A stretch of 64,000 nt of DNA from Paulownia fortunei (GCA_019321725.1 CM033111.1:372001-436000), one strand, 5' to 3'; counted from the first letter of the stretch, positions 11,848-23,969 are shown. A program made the numbers and translations. The notes: a model not told the origin generated them from the letters alone.

Positions 11848-14800
11848 CCTGACTGAAATCCTGCAACGGTATCACAGTCGTGTTGAAACAGAATCAAGTC
11901 CATCTACTGGAGTTTGTGAGGTACAGGTAAGTGGATTTCTAGGCGCATAAAGAGGACTTTAATGCTCTTGTGTGGGTCAGGACCTTGGTAATAAAGTCAA
12001 AACATGATAGCAAGGTATTTATTGCCAAAATCTGTTGAGGACAATCTCCTGAAAAGGGTCATAAGAATTCATGCTGAAAGTTTGGAAATAAAGGACTTCT
12101 CTTCATAGTACAAATCCAAGTGGACTTCTTCCAGATAGATGGTAACTCAAGTATTGCGTCCTCGAATTCTTAATTGCATTTGAAAATTCATCTGGTATCA
12201 CTACATGTTATTACAGATACTAAACCCTAAACCCTAAACCTAAAAACCTACCTGAATGGCTCCATTTACAGCATGTTACATCTTATACCGCTTAATCACT
12301 CTTTGCTGGCCTTCTTCAACAAAAGAGAGGATGGTATAAAGATACTATAAGCGTTATTAGGATTTTCCCCTTTCTGAGCAACCGATCTTTCAACTCTTAT
12401 GGCAGAGTGAGGGAGAAATCTGTCATTATTATTAAAATGTGATGAAGTAAAAATATTGCATGGATTTTAGGTTTATTTTAAATCATACGATCTGAAAATG
12501 ATTGTTCTAGCCTGCTAATGATATCATTCGAGCCAGCTAATGATATCATAATGATTATTATAAACTTAGGACTTGAATTGTTGATTTGCAAAATTAATAA
12601 TAGTTCCTAACCTATTTTTTTTCTTGAATTGTGTGTTGTAAAATTAGATCATTTCACTATCCACACGTCTTCATATTATTAGTTAGTTAAATCAGTTTTC
12701 TAGGACTGCTGAGAAATTTAAAACGGAGAGGTCCTTCAAGTGTAGGATTGAAATACTCATATTACTAAAGTGATTATGTTGAAGAGTTTCACATTGTATT
12801 GTTCTCCTGTTTCAATGTCAGGCCCAGTACTCTCAATATTCACGTTTCCTCACATGTGGAGAACTCCTCCAAATTGTGGAAAGGCAGCCACTTCATCCCT
12901 CGTACATTACTTTCTTCACCTTGCCATTGAGAGGCTGAACTAATATAATTCTCTTTCTTGCAGGGAACTTGGGGAGCCATTTGTTGACCAGCTCAATGTG
13001 ACTGACCTTGTACATCTGGAGAACCAACTTGAGGCTGCACTAATACAAACAAGAACAGCGAAGGTTCCACCCCCCCCCCCCCCCCCCCGTCTAGTGTCTT
13101 AGAGGGTGGCATATTAACTCCAAGCACTAGTAGTTTCTTCTTTATGATCTTTGTGTCTCTCTCTTCTTCTTCTTCTCTTTTCTTCCATTTTACTTTTTTT
13201 GTGTACTATTAGTTTTCTCTTTTGCTGATGAGAGTTGAAGTCATGTCAAATGTAATGAATTTTTTTATGAATCTGTTGTTTGAATTTATAATTAAAAGCT
13301 AAATTCAGTCTTATTAAGATTTTTAAAAAAGGCTGGAAATGGATAATATTTGGATAAAAAGGCTTCCCCTGCTGATTCATAGAATACTCACAAGGTAACA
13401 GAACAAAAAATGATAGAAAGAGCTCGAAATTTCTGCTGGCATGTGTAAAAGTAGATCCAACCGGTATTTAACCATTCAGCCATGGATAGCGTAGTGTGCT
13501 TGAGAGAGTGGGTGAAAATCAACTTTGCTGAAGTAAAGCTGTAAAACTCCGTCATTAACAAATCCATCCTATAGTCATTATAATCATACTCTGGTTCTAA
13601 AATCCCCTTTCTGGAAGCTATTAGATTACTTACAAATGGTTAAATCTTGAATCCATACATACAGTATCAGAAGCTAGCAGGTTTTTATACATAACATCTT
13701 CCTTATTTTATCTTTCACTCTCTAGCTGAATTTTTGTTTGGTACAAGCAATTTGCATGCGACTGTGACATAAAAATGGCTATTTTATCTTCTGTGCACTT
13801 TCTTGTCAACTTTCTTGCATGCTTTCATTCTTTTTTTCTTTTTTCTCTCTCTCTCTTCCTTTCACTGTGCATCATCACCATCCTTATATCTACATGCCAT
13901 CTAGTTATTGTCTTTCCATCTGTATATAGTATGATTGGTGGTTATATCTTTTGCTTGTGCATCATTCCTTAGCTTGGTAACTATCTATCAATCTATGCAG
14001 ACACATTTGCTTCTGGATTCTCTATCAAGCCTTCATGAAAAGGTATGCAGTTTGGCATTTTCCATTACTGCCTGACTGAGCACTGCCACAAATTGTATTT
14101 TACTTTAGAGTGCTAAAGATCAAAGCGAGTGCCACATAGGAGTAGGTGTTTTAGTGTAACTCATCTTGCTGACCTCCACCTCTGAACTTAATAGCTTCTG
14201 GAAAAGGTAGATTTTGTCCAAAATTTCTCATAAAATATACCTCAAAAGTTACGAGTTGAATTGTAAAACTAGATAAGGGGTCTTCAAACTGGGTTAGAAG
14301 TTGTTGTACCTTCACAATATAATTTACCAAATTCAGTTCTCCTAGGTCCAGACTTCTACATCCTGCCATCCAAACGAGTAATATCACTAACAGTGTTCAA
14401 GTTGCAGTATCTTAGCGACTATAATCAATGTTACTGCACCAACACTCTAGAAACTATAATGTGAGACTCTTAACAAAAGAAAGGACAGCATGAAACTCCT
14501 ATGTAACACTGTCAAAACCTGCCGTCCTGCTCAAATAGTCTAGATTAGCTTAATCTTGGACTGTCTCGAGTCCTTTGGTAATGTAATAAGCTACTTAGAA
14601 ATCACGTCATTCCAGTTCCTTGTCTATATCATGATTCCAAAATGATTGCTCAAATAGTCTAGATTAGCTTAATCTTGGACTGTCTCAAGTCCTTTGGTAA
14701 TGTAATAAGCTACTTAGAAATCACGTCATTCCAGTTCCTTGTCTATATCATGATTCCAAAATGATGAAACTGATAAATAAGACAAGTGTTTTGCCTCAAA

Positions 14801-15348
14801 ACACAATCACAGAGTTTATGAGCCTCTTAACTCATTCAAAAAGTCTTAATGTGTCAATTACTCCTATAACTAGCGGAAAGAGAAAATGATAGCTGCATCT
14901 GATAAAACGTAAAAGGAGATCATGTAAAATAAGATAAAAGGTATAGATGTAATGTCCATTCATCCCAGGAGTAAAGCATTTTTTACTATCCAAATGATGT
15001 AGTCAGATAAGGTAATGAAATAAAATATTACAGAAATAGAATTACTACCAAATGTGGAACGTGATGTAAGCTTTTGATGTATGTAGAGTTACTTACGTGA
15101 TTCCTTTGTGAGCAGGAAAAGATGCTGGCAGAAGAAAAGAGGCTTCTGGAGGAGAAGGTGATCCAAGTTGGAAAAATCCCATTTCTAAACCAATAACTTC
15201 ATAAATTAGCTTCCAACAAAACATTGAATAAAGTTGCACAATTGTTTATACCTATTATTGTTCACTGCACTTACAGATTGCTGGGAGCAAGACGAACAAG
15301 GCGATAATTGATCTCAATGTCATTCCTGATGGCCAAATGATCGAATGA
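11848..15348 (+). CDS. FLC-like MIKC MADS-box protein, exons 2-7 (exon 1 not in window)
   Basis: FLC-clade MADS proteins are DNA-binding transcription factors, chiefly repressors of flowering. The coding exons are 11848-11926 (79 nt), 12822-12883 (62), 12964-13063 (100), 14001-14042 (42), 15116-15157 (42) and 15277-15348. The 62, 100, 42 and 42-nt sizes and phases are those conserved in MIKC genes. Exon 2 starts in the phase expected after a MADS exon 1 (one base, then LTEILQRYHS). Exons 3-5 encode the K domain (CGELLQIVERELGEPFVDQL, then VHLENQLEAALIQTRTAK, which resembles the FLC segment LEEQLETALSVTRARK). The last exon ends in DLNVIP, an EAR-type DLNxxP motif. With a standard exon 1 the protein would be about 193 residues, close to FLC. 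Odd points: the exon 3 donor is GC (AAG|GCAGCC), a 19-base C run follows the exon 4 donor, and the MADS-domain exon is absent. A headless pseudogene remains possible. Confidence 0.8.
12220..12247. repeat. Short interstitial telomere-like repeat
   Basis: The sequence CTAAACCCTAAACCCTAAAC, followed by CTAAAAACC, is three units of the Arabidopsis-type telomere repeat complement (CCCTAAA), inside intron 2 of the FLC-like gene. It also contains telo-box motifs (AAACCCTAA). Confidence 0.85.
13070..13088. repeat. 19-base poly-C run beside a splice donor
   Basis: An uninterrupted C tract begins six bases after the exon 4 donor (AAG|GTTCCAC) of the FLC-like gene. Such tracts are prone to length error in sequencing and to slippage in vivo. 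Confidence 0.95.
14528..14765. repeat. 119-bp near-perfect tandem duplication in FLC-like intron 5
   Basis: Copies at 14528-14646 and 14647-14765 are identical apart from one internal base (CTCGAG versus CTCAAG). The duplication sits wholly inside the intron between the 42-nt exons 5 and 6, so the coding sequence is unaffected. Confidence 0.95.
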
Positions 15349-15578
15349 AAGCAACATATGCTTCTTGATTTGCTCCGACTTTCGGAATGTAACAGCTCAA
15401 ACGGAGGAAGCTTGTGAACAAGTTGCTAGCACAGCACCTCCCTTTGTAATATGGCTTTCAGCATAGTTATGCTGCTTAAGCCCTCTCGTGTGTTGTATCT
15501 CTTGTATGACTATTCAATTATTGCATATTTGTAAGTTTCTTCTACCTGTAAGTGTATATACACAATGAAGTATCACTC

Positions 15579-15584
15579 AATAAA
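15579..15584 (+). terminator. Candidate poly(A) signal of the FLC-like gene
   Basis: AATAAA lies about 230 bases after the stop codon, in sequence typical of a plant 3' UTR. No transcript evidence is available. Confidence 0.55.
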
Positions 15585-16216
15585 AGGCTCATATTTGAGG
15601 CTCAGTGATTTACTTTTGCCCCCAAATTTTGTACTGTGGTGCAGACGAAAAAGCAGAATTGAATCATCTATGAGCCTCTTGGAACTCATCCCTAAGCATT
15701 GCCTAATAATTAGGGCTCGCTCAGTCTTGGATTCTGATTAGGATTACAAAAGAGTGAGGACAATAGGTGAAAACAGATTTTGCTTCTTTTCTAATAAAAA
15801 TGAACTAAAATACTTTCAACAAGGGCTGAATGAACAACATGAAAGTCATAATGCATAAATTGTGCAAGTTAAAAGTTGTAATTTCCACGCAAGAACTACA
15901 ACTTAAAACTGGCTTTTAAATTAAAGCCGTAGACAAAGTGCACATACATTTTAAAAAATAAGGAGAGACACCCCAACAATCCCCCTCTCGCACCCAACCA
16001 ATCCCCCTCTCGCACCTACACCACCCTGCCCCTGATGGTACTTTTTCGTGGGTTTCTCCGCTGTAACATGAAATTTTGAAATGTGCTCTCTTTTTCTCGT
16101 ATATATTGGAAGGATGTGGCAGTGGGGCGGTGACTATGTTTTTCCCAACACTGTAGCCACAAAGGAATACGTGAGGGATATACCAAACATGATGTATGTG
16201 ATTGTCATTGCAGATA

Positions 16217-16282
16217 CATGTCCACAAGACTCTAGCCACAAACACCCCAATAAACACCCCAATGGCTAGAGTACCAAACATG
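16217..16282. repeat. Short inverted repeat (hairpin-capable)
   Basis: The arms ACTCTAGCCA and TGGCTAGAGT are perfect 10-base complements around a loop holding two copies of AAACACCCCAA. ACATGT flanks both outer ends. A related arrangement (TAGCCACAAA ... ACCAAACATG) sits about 70 bases upstream. It could be a fragment of a small transposon, but I see no terminal repeats or target duplication. Confidence 0.6.
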
Positions 16283-16841
16283 TGTAGAATCTCAAAGAAG
16301 AAAGAAAAGGGTGGAGGACACCATTTTCAATTCAAGGAATCCACATTTTGATGCACTCAGGTATTGGTGGGAGGTGGCCATTTCTGATTGAATTGAAACA
16401 CGAGTATCCCACATGGATCTTCAGGTACAACTACTGGGCCACCCACAAACACACACACACTTTACGCAGACATAATACACAGTCGGTCTGCAGACCGCGA
16501 AGCAATAACTTAGTCACTTTAACAACTACTACCAACTGCCGGATCCTGCCACCTAATATTGGCAGATTGGGAAGCGTGCCCACTTCTCTTCTTTGTAACC
16601 TACTTGAATTTACTTGCAATATGTATCGATTTTGTTAGCGGTGGATCTTGGGTTAGGACTTGGTCACCTGATTAATACCAAGAAATTTATTCAAGACATT
16701 TTTGTTATTCTATTATTTGTTGTGGCGATACTTCACTGCCTAACTCCTTCCGTCCATTTGGTAAATGAATCTTGGTGAAAAAGAAAAACAAAGAGAGTCT
16801 TAATTCTTAAAAAAAGAACCCATAAATTGCATGCCAATAAA

Positions 16842-16881
<40 letters not shown>

Positions 16882-16999
16882 CAAGGTTTGAATTAGTTAA
16901 TCAACTTACAGTTTTGGAGGCTTTTGTCAACATGGGCTGCCTCGAAACTGGAGCCATTCCACGGGCAAATAAAAGCTTGGCATAAAACCCACCACCACT

Positions 17000-18155
17000 T
17001 TTAATTGGACCCCCTTTTTATAACTTTTTAAGATTTTATCAGACGGGGTGGCCAAATTAGTACAGAGAGCTTTGGAATAAAGGAAACGAAGAAAGATGAG
17101 CCACGTAGTGGACAACAAAGCCAATACGTAACTTTTACAATTCGGCAGCATTGAATGAATTTAATAACACTAACGTTAAGAGGCATCCTATGATTTATGA
17201 CAAAGCACGCATGCTGACACGTGACCACCCCTTTCTCCCCGAATTAAATGAAAACGCTCCACATCCCAATCAAAAGAGAATTTCTTTCTTCAACGCATTT
17301 CCGTCTTTCGACTCTCAACTTTTCCAGCAGTTCATGATTGCAGAAACTTTGTTTGTTTTAATTTTTTTTTTAAATTACATAAACTTTTGGTCTTGATAGT
17401 TTTGGTATAATAAAAAATTAAAATTTAGACAATCAGATTACTCATCTTCTTGATTGAAGGTCAATATATTGGAAAGAAAATAAACATCTCACAAGATCAG
17501 ACTCCTACCATAACTATAATAAGTAGCATCCTACTATAACTCCAAGTCTCCAAAAACTTGGGCTTCATGAAGATTAATTGTACTTTTATCTTAGATTATG
17601 ACGGATTTACTAAACGGTCAGTTCTAAACCCAATTACTATTATGGGCTTCAGTCCACCCATATCTATGTGCGTCGGCTTACCCAATAATACCTATGGAAT
17701 CCCCCCGCTCTATCAATATTGAATTTTTTATAAGTTGGGTACCGTATTAATACAGAGAAAACTTGGGAGCAAACGAAAAGAAGAAAAGTGAGCTATGTAG
17801 CGGACAAGAAAGCCAATACTGACCTTTTACTACTTGGGAGCATTGAATGCATTTAATAAACTAAAAAATCGATTATTATTACTTGGATAACGATAATTTA
17901 ATTAATTGCATCAGTCTTCTGCATCCTAGAGATTTATGACAAGCCCGCATGCTCACACGTGACCGCCTCGTCCTCCTCCAATTAAATTAAAAAGCTCCAC
18001 TTCAATAAAAATAGAATTTCTGTATTAACATTACTGTCTTTCGGCTCCAACTTTTTCAGATGTTCATGATTGCAGAAACTTTAATCGTTTTAGTATTTTA
18101 ATTTTTTAAATTACAGAAATATTGGTTTCTTGATAGTTTCGATATAATTATTAAT
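17000..18155. repeat. Diverged direct duplication carrying RY and G-box motifs
   Basis: Copy 1 (about 17000-17415) and copy 2 (about 17715-18155) share ordered blocks: TACAGAGA, AGCCAATAC, GCATTGAAT, GATTTATGACAA, GCATGCTNACACGTGACC, TTCATGATTGCAGAAACTTT and CTTGATAGTTT. Intervening sequence has diverged and changed in length. The block with GCATGC (RY core) followed by ACACGTGACC (G-box/ABRE-like) is the best preserved. No gene follows either copy within 7 kb on the plus strand. Confidence 0.75.
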
Positions 18156-20232
18156 CAACTTTTGAACTATGAATGCACTCTTTCCTTGTATTATTATAAA
18201 TACGGAACGAAGAATTACATTTATTTTTCCTAGTAATGATGCCGACCTTAATTCTCTCTCGTGTGTTATGTTTAATCTTTATGGGCTCATTTATGACCTT
18301 AATTAGTTTACAGTTACAAAATAGGGTTTCAAGGAAGCAAATGCAACACGATGCTAATTATGTGGCGCTGTCCTCCTGAAAACCTAAGCAGGAATGAACT
18401 CAAACTCCCAGGATCTGAATTCTAGTGATCAAAATTAAAATGGATAGTAGTATGCAACACTAAATTTCATCACATTTTATCTTCTAAACAAATAAGTATC
18501 AACTTTAACTATTTCGAAAATGGAATTTGGTGGGGGGTAAAAAGAATAAACAAAATAGATACATAAATCACAAAAAATATTTCTTAATTAGTTTATATTC
18601 ATAGAAATAGTTGCTTTTTTAAATTTCAAATCGAAATACATAAAAATTAATATTTTTCTCATTAAAATCCTCTTAGTGCAGATTAGTAAAGGAAAGGCTA
18701 CATAATTGTGTCCACTATTGCTATACAAAATTTTGCTATTTGATTGATGTTGCAATGGCCAATGTGGGGAACGCATATAGTTAAACATGAGGTACATGAA
18801 CTTCCCGCTGTGAGTTAAAAGCGTTGGGCTTAAGACATGAGTGGCCCAATATATGGGCAATATTGGGCCCTGAAATAACGTACATGTATGGCCCAATGAA
18901 TTATCATGGCGGAGAACCTTATGAAAAATTGAAGCCCCATTCCTAATTGGTAGCCCAAGCCTAACCCTAGATATTAGTGGTTGGCAAGTTTACATAAATA
19001 TGTGTACTGCTGAATTCTGTGGTGTAGCTGCTCTAATTACTAGGAGTAATTAATATTACAAGAACTCTTACTTGCCCATTAATAACTTTCAAGGCTCCAT
19101 CAATTAAGTGAAATTTCAATTTAGGAACTGAATTTTGACCACATATATCGAATATTTCGCTCTCATACATAAATACACTATGTTGAATTTTTAGTTTGTT
19201 ATAAATGTAACATTAAATTGTTCTGATTAATTTATTATTAATATTAATTTTCAACAAATTTGATAGCGTAAACATTCAAATAGTACATATTAAAGAAATA
19301 AATTAAATTATTCGATACTAAATTTTAAAAAATATATTCAAATTAACCATTCAATTCCGATAAAAAAAAATAATAATAGTATTTGTCGAAAGGGCAAAAA
19401 AATAAAAAATCAAATAGCTATGTGCATCTCCTTTGTGTTTTGTGGTCATAAGTGATAACAAAGTTAACGTCAAGTTTTGCATTGGATCTTTTCCGGTCTA
19501 CCCGTTCGGACATGCTGTCTTGAGCAAGATGCCCAAAATATGGTACCAATGTTTCAGCAATTACAGGCAAAAAAATTGATTGGTAATTGTAGCGTTAGAC
19601 ATGAATATCCCAATAGATGGAACTGACAAAAAAGTCCCTATTTTCTTCCCTCGTAACTGTAACTGGATCTGATCCATTGGGATTGAAATATCTAAGTATC
19701 AACATCCCTATTTTCACACACTTTCACAACACAACAACGTAGTAAAACTAAAAATCTTGCCCCTTTTTTTTCACTACTCTTATTCAAATATTGTGTAAAT
19801 AATAATATTGCATTTTCCATGTAATAATAGTGTTATGATGTTAAAAAATACCACGACTTAATCAAAATATGAGCACTGCTCTCCACGAAGATAGCTAATA
19901 TATTCAAAATAATAGCCTATCAATTAATTATCCTACTCATGCTGTCTTGTGTGTGAACACATGTATGATATTTTATTTAGTCATACATTAGATGATGAAC
20001 CTTCAAGTATATATTACTGAAAATAATAATGAATTTAGGTTGTCAATTCAATTTTATAACTCAAATTTAACTTCTCTTCCCCACGAATTATTGCTTATAG
20101 TATGACTTGAATTATCTTGTCCAAACATAACTTGGTAGCAAACATAAGAAACAACGGATAATATATACCTAACAGATTTATCATTCAATAAATTATATAA
20201 ACTCTTCACAAGCTTAATTTTATGTTCAAACT

Positions 20233-20254
20233 TGTAACACCCCCATTACTATAC

Positions 20255-20290
<36 letters not shown>

Positions 20291-23086
20291 TAATTTAACA
20301 TGATAGAGCCTGTGTGCATGCATTATTATTTTTTTTTCCTATAATATATTAATAAATAATAAATATTTTCCGACTCACAGTCTAATATATATACCTGCAT
20401 AGGACCCATAACAATCATAATATTTATATACCCGTGTACAGAAAAGTTATAAAAATAACACATAGTATAAATCCAAAAACCTAATACAATAGACTATAAA
20501 ATCAAATAAGTTAACAATCAACCTAACAGGTCGTCATCCATGTACACTGATCCTCAGAACCTGTAGGAACCCCAACAGCTTGCCCAGTAAGTCCATGGTA
20601 TCAAGTATCACCAGACTCACCTACAATGCATAAACTATATGAGCTAACGCTCAGCAAGTAAAGATTATGTATGTCAAAGAATAATCCACAATATCAAGTC
20701 ATGCATCTCAAAATGCTATGCTCACAATGCAATTTTATGCATCAAAATATTTCTCTCAAAATCATTTCTTTCTTGGGCCCCTGACCAACGCTACTATCCC
20801 ATGCACCGGAAAAGAGCTCTGTATACCGCCATAATCCAATGGTCAATAATCATATAAGCATGCAAATCCATGCATACTCATACGCATGCAAATTCATGCA
20901 CGCGAACCTGCAAATCCATGCATGCTTCGGTGCACTAGTAGTGGTCAGCAAAATATTTTTCTTTCTCAGAATCATGTCGTGCAATGCAAGATTTATCACA
21001 ATGCTCGTATATGATGCATGCACGTGCCAATGACAATGCTCATGTATGTATGCTCAATGGAGAGCCCTCTACTATGCACATATGATTTATGATATTACAT
21101 ATAATTCACACATCTACTATGTCTATGCATTGTGGTTGCAAATAAATCTTTACTTACCTTTCACTTGGTTGGTGGCTTAGTCTAAATTTGTTTAGTATTC
21201 CTCTACAACTTTAGATGTAAAATAGCCTGTAATATTACCCAACATCAAGCACCATTCCCAATTTGGCAAGTTGAAAGCACAAAATCTCATACTAGACCTT
21301 AAACACCAAGCTATAAGCTAACAATCAAGCTTTCACAAACTAGAACCCAATATAGCCCCTCAAATACCTCAATTTCTCATCTTAAATACATGCAAACATC
21401 ATGTAATTGAAGTATTATAAATCTAATAGCATGTGCCTAATTGTTAACAGTCAATAGCAACATGTCTACGTTGAAACATGCTAAGTGATCAAATGTGACA
21501 AATTCACATTTTCATATTTTCTTGCTGTCAAGTTTAGTTGCATGATAATTTTAACATCCCTAAGCATATCCAATCACTCCCAAATTTTTACCACACTTAG
21601 ATAACATGTATATAAATGTAACCATATCATATAAGTGATAAAAATCACGGATATAGCTTTCCAAGTTCAGCTCTCTTCATGACATACTGAAACAGATTGT
21701 TTCCTACCGTGACAGTTTTGCACACTTCATGACATTAATGGTTTTGGCACCATTAAGTATATTCAATCACACCAAAATTTTCACCATACTTAGATAACAT
21801 ATATAAGGAGATAACTAGGTCATAATATTACCAAAAATAATGGATTTAGCTCCCTTAATTCAGTTTCCTTCACAGCACACCAAAACAGATTTTGCTATTT
21901 TGGCAGTTTGAGTGTTTCTCCAATATCATTCTCTATTTCAATTTCCAACTAATAAAACTTCATTCCAATACTCTTAACTCATATATGGTCATGTAAATGG
22001 TAATAATTATAGGTTTTATTCAACATACCATACACTTTTGAAGCCTAAAACACAAGAAAATAGTAAGATGACAGTTTCTGCCACAAGTATTTCCTATTAA
22101 GTGTTTGTCATTCAAAACCCTTTCTTTGTGCACCAAAGTCTAACTAAAAACTTCATAACACCTTTATAAGAGATATTGAAAGTTTAATAAATAATAAAAT
22201 CATTCATAATAATCTGAAAACCAAAGGTAAAATCGTAGATAAGTGTTACCTATGCAGATTTTGAGGTTAACTTGATGGTAATCACTTCTCCTTTGCTTTT
22301 CTTGCTTTTATTTCGACTTGGAATCAATTTGGATCACTTGGAGACCTTAAGGTGTGTGTTTGGAAGATGAAAATGGCTGAAATGAGGGTCTGGTCATTGC
22401 TTAAGGGTGAAGGGTTTGAGGTGTTAGCTTGAGATGTTAGCTTAAGTTTAATAAGAAAGCATGAGGTGGCAAGTAAATAGAAAAATCTGATTTTCTCCCT
22501 TATCTTGCAGCCCTAATCTTGTGTGTCTCACCTATTTTTATTTGGTTGCAACATATCTTAGTCACCATTCATTCCCATAGTTATTTCCTATGTCCGTTCA
22601 TTCGATCTCCAAACTGATTCACATCCGATTCTTAACGAAATATCAAGTTTGCATTTCTAAAATTATATGCATATATGGGCCTTGTAATAGGACACTTAAA
22701 TCACATTATATCATATCTAATATCCCAAGTATGTTAATTTACAAATATATACTTTTGAAATAACTTGATCAAATCAAATTAAACCGTATAAGCTTACTAG
22801 TAACACTTTTAACACTTCCAAAATTATAACCTATATATCTCATCTATATCTAATATTGATCCACCTCATTTTCTTCTTATTTCAATATAAAATCAACTAC
22901 TTAGATTAGAAAATTCAATAACTAATACCGGGCAAGAGCTTCAGAATTAAGTTTAATATTCAAGAATGTCGTATAAAATGAAATAAATTATGCAATGTCA
23001 ATAGAAATGTAATTAGCATATAAAATTAACACGTAATGCATAAATCATATTTGGTCATGTGAGTAGTAAGAGGTTCGGGTATCACA
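20233..23086. mobile_element. Solo LTR, about 2.85 kb, with intact TSD
   Basis: The element begins TGTAACACCCCC and ends GGGTATCACA, so it has TG...CA ends. It is flanked by a perfect 5-bp target duplication, AAACT at 20228-20232 and at 23087-23091. No gag-pol domain or PBS/PPT lies between the ends, so this is a solo LTR produced by LTR-LTR recombination, or a single very long LTR. The ends and the internal sequence AGCTAACGCTCAGCAAGTAA are features I associate with plant Ty3/gypsy chromovirus (Tekay/Del-like) LTRs. The element orientation is probably minus (TGTGATACCC start), which is inference. An (AT)n run is at about 20259-20287, and a diverged internal repeat of about 200 bp spans 21540-21890. 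Confidence 0.85.
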
Positions 23087-23459
23087 AAACTTGTACAATT
23101 TGGTATTGTGATTTTATGTATTTGTCGATCAAGAACTTAAATAGAAATTTTTAAATATTTCAAGCTAAAATAATGCAAAATTGTCAAACTACTCCACAAA
23201 TAACCTTATTAAAAGTCACACTCCATATCATTTTGGGGGGTTTTCCTTTTTTTTTTTTTTTTAATAAACTAGTTTTCTCCTCCACTCCACCCAAGCTTAG
23301 AGTTTTTAGGTTCTTATCTTGAAACAAATAATAATTGTGGAAGTCAAAAACAATCCACTAAGCAAATAATTTCCAAATAATTGCTCTTTTTGACCCCACC
23401 ACCAACAAGTCTTTTTTCTTTTTTCACTTTTTCTTTCACAGAGAATCAAACTGAAAACT

Positions 23460-23720
23460 TTTGAACACAATTTGCGACGTCACCGTACATGGAGAAGCAG
23501 CGTCTCACTCCACGCGCCATCAAAGTATAATAATTTTGTGGCTGGTAGTGGGCTGAAGAGGATAAGGCCCACGTCATCTGGGCCCGCACAAAACAACTTT
23601 GCTGTTCGACCGACGGCGCGTGCAAATTTACTTGCCAGATAGACGTGTCAGCTTGGCCCCATCGATCCAGTCCAATCCATTATCTGCTTTCTTACATCTT
23701 CTTCAAGATATGTGTGCTTC
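23460..23720. promoter_or_regulatory. GC-richer promoter-like island
   Basis: In an AT-rich setting this stretch has several ACGT-core and TCP-type motifs: GCGACGTCACCG, GGCCCACGTCATCTGGGCCC and AGACGTGTCAGC. Such clusters are typical of plant core promoters. The nearest plus-strand gene begins 1.8 kb downstream at 25499, so this may be its distal promoter (through a 5' UTR intron) or the promoter of an unseen transcript. No coding sequence was seen here. Confidence 0.35.
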
Positions 23721-23967
23721 TTTCTTACACGCATAAGTTATGTGAATATGTAAAAGGGAGTGATACCATGCGGTAGCCATATCCAAACCCACTACAATCA
23801 GATGCTTTGAGGTATTGTACCCTCCCCCCTTTCTCTGGGCATTATTCTTTGTTTTGTTAAATACACTTTACCTTTCTTGACTGTACGATATGTCTCATTC
23901 ACCTACCAAAATCAAAAACTGTAACACTTACCCTTTGACTAAATATTTAACAAAATTTCCCTTATGC

Positions 23968-23969
<2 letters not shown>

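Larger units (their letters stand above)
15600..20232. other. Gene-poor intergenic region
   Basis: No coding region recognised. It contains a C-rich patch near 15970-16030, a short inverted repeat at 16217-16282, an (AT)n-(GT)n run near 16844-16881, a diverged duplicated G-box block at 17000-18155 and AT-rich filler. A minus-strand frame at 15916-16281 has no recognisable domain and crosses the C-rich and inverted-repeat patches, so I do not call it a gene. Confidence 0.6.

Noticed and set aside
15916..16281. 121-residue minus-strand open frame
   Set aside because: No recognisable domain, no conserved start context, and it runs through an inverted repeat and C-rich repeats. Most likely a chance frame in an unclassified repeat.
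18588..18896. 102-codon minus-strand frame with several GGCCCA-type motifs
   Set aside because: No protein similarity recognised. The repeated TTGGGCC motifs might be promoter or LTR sequence, but no ends or gene could be defined.
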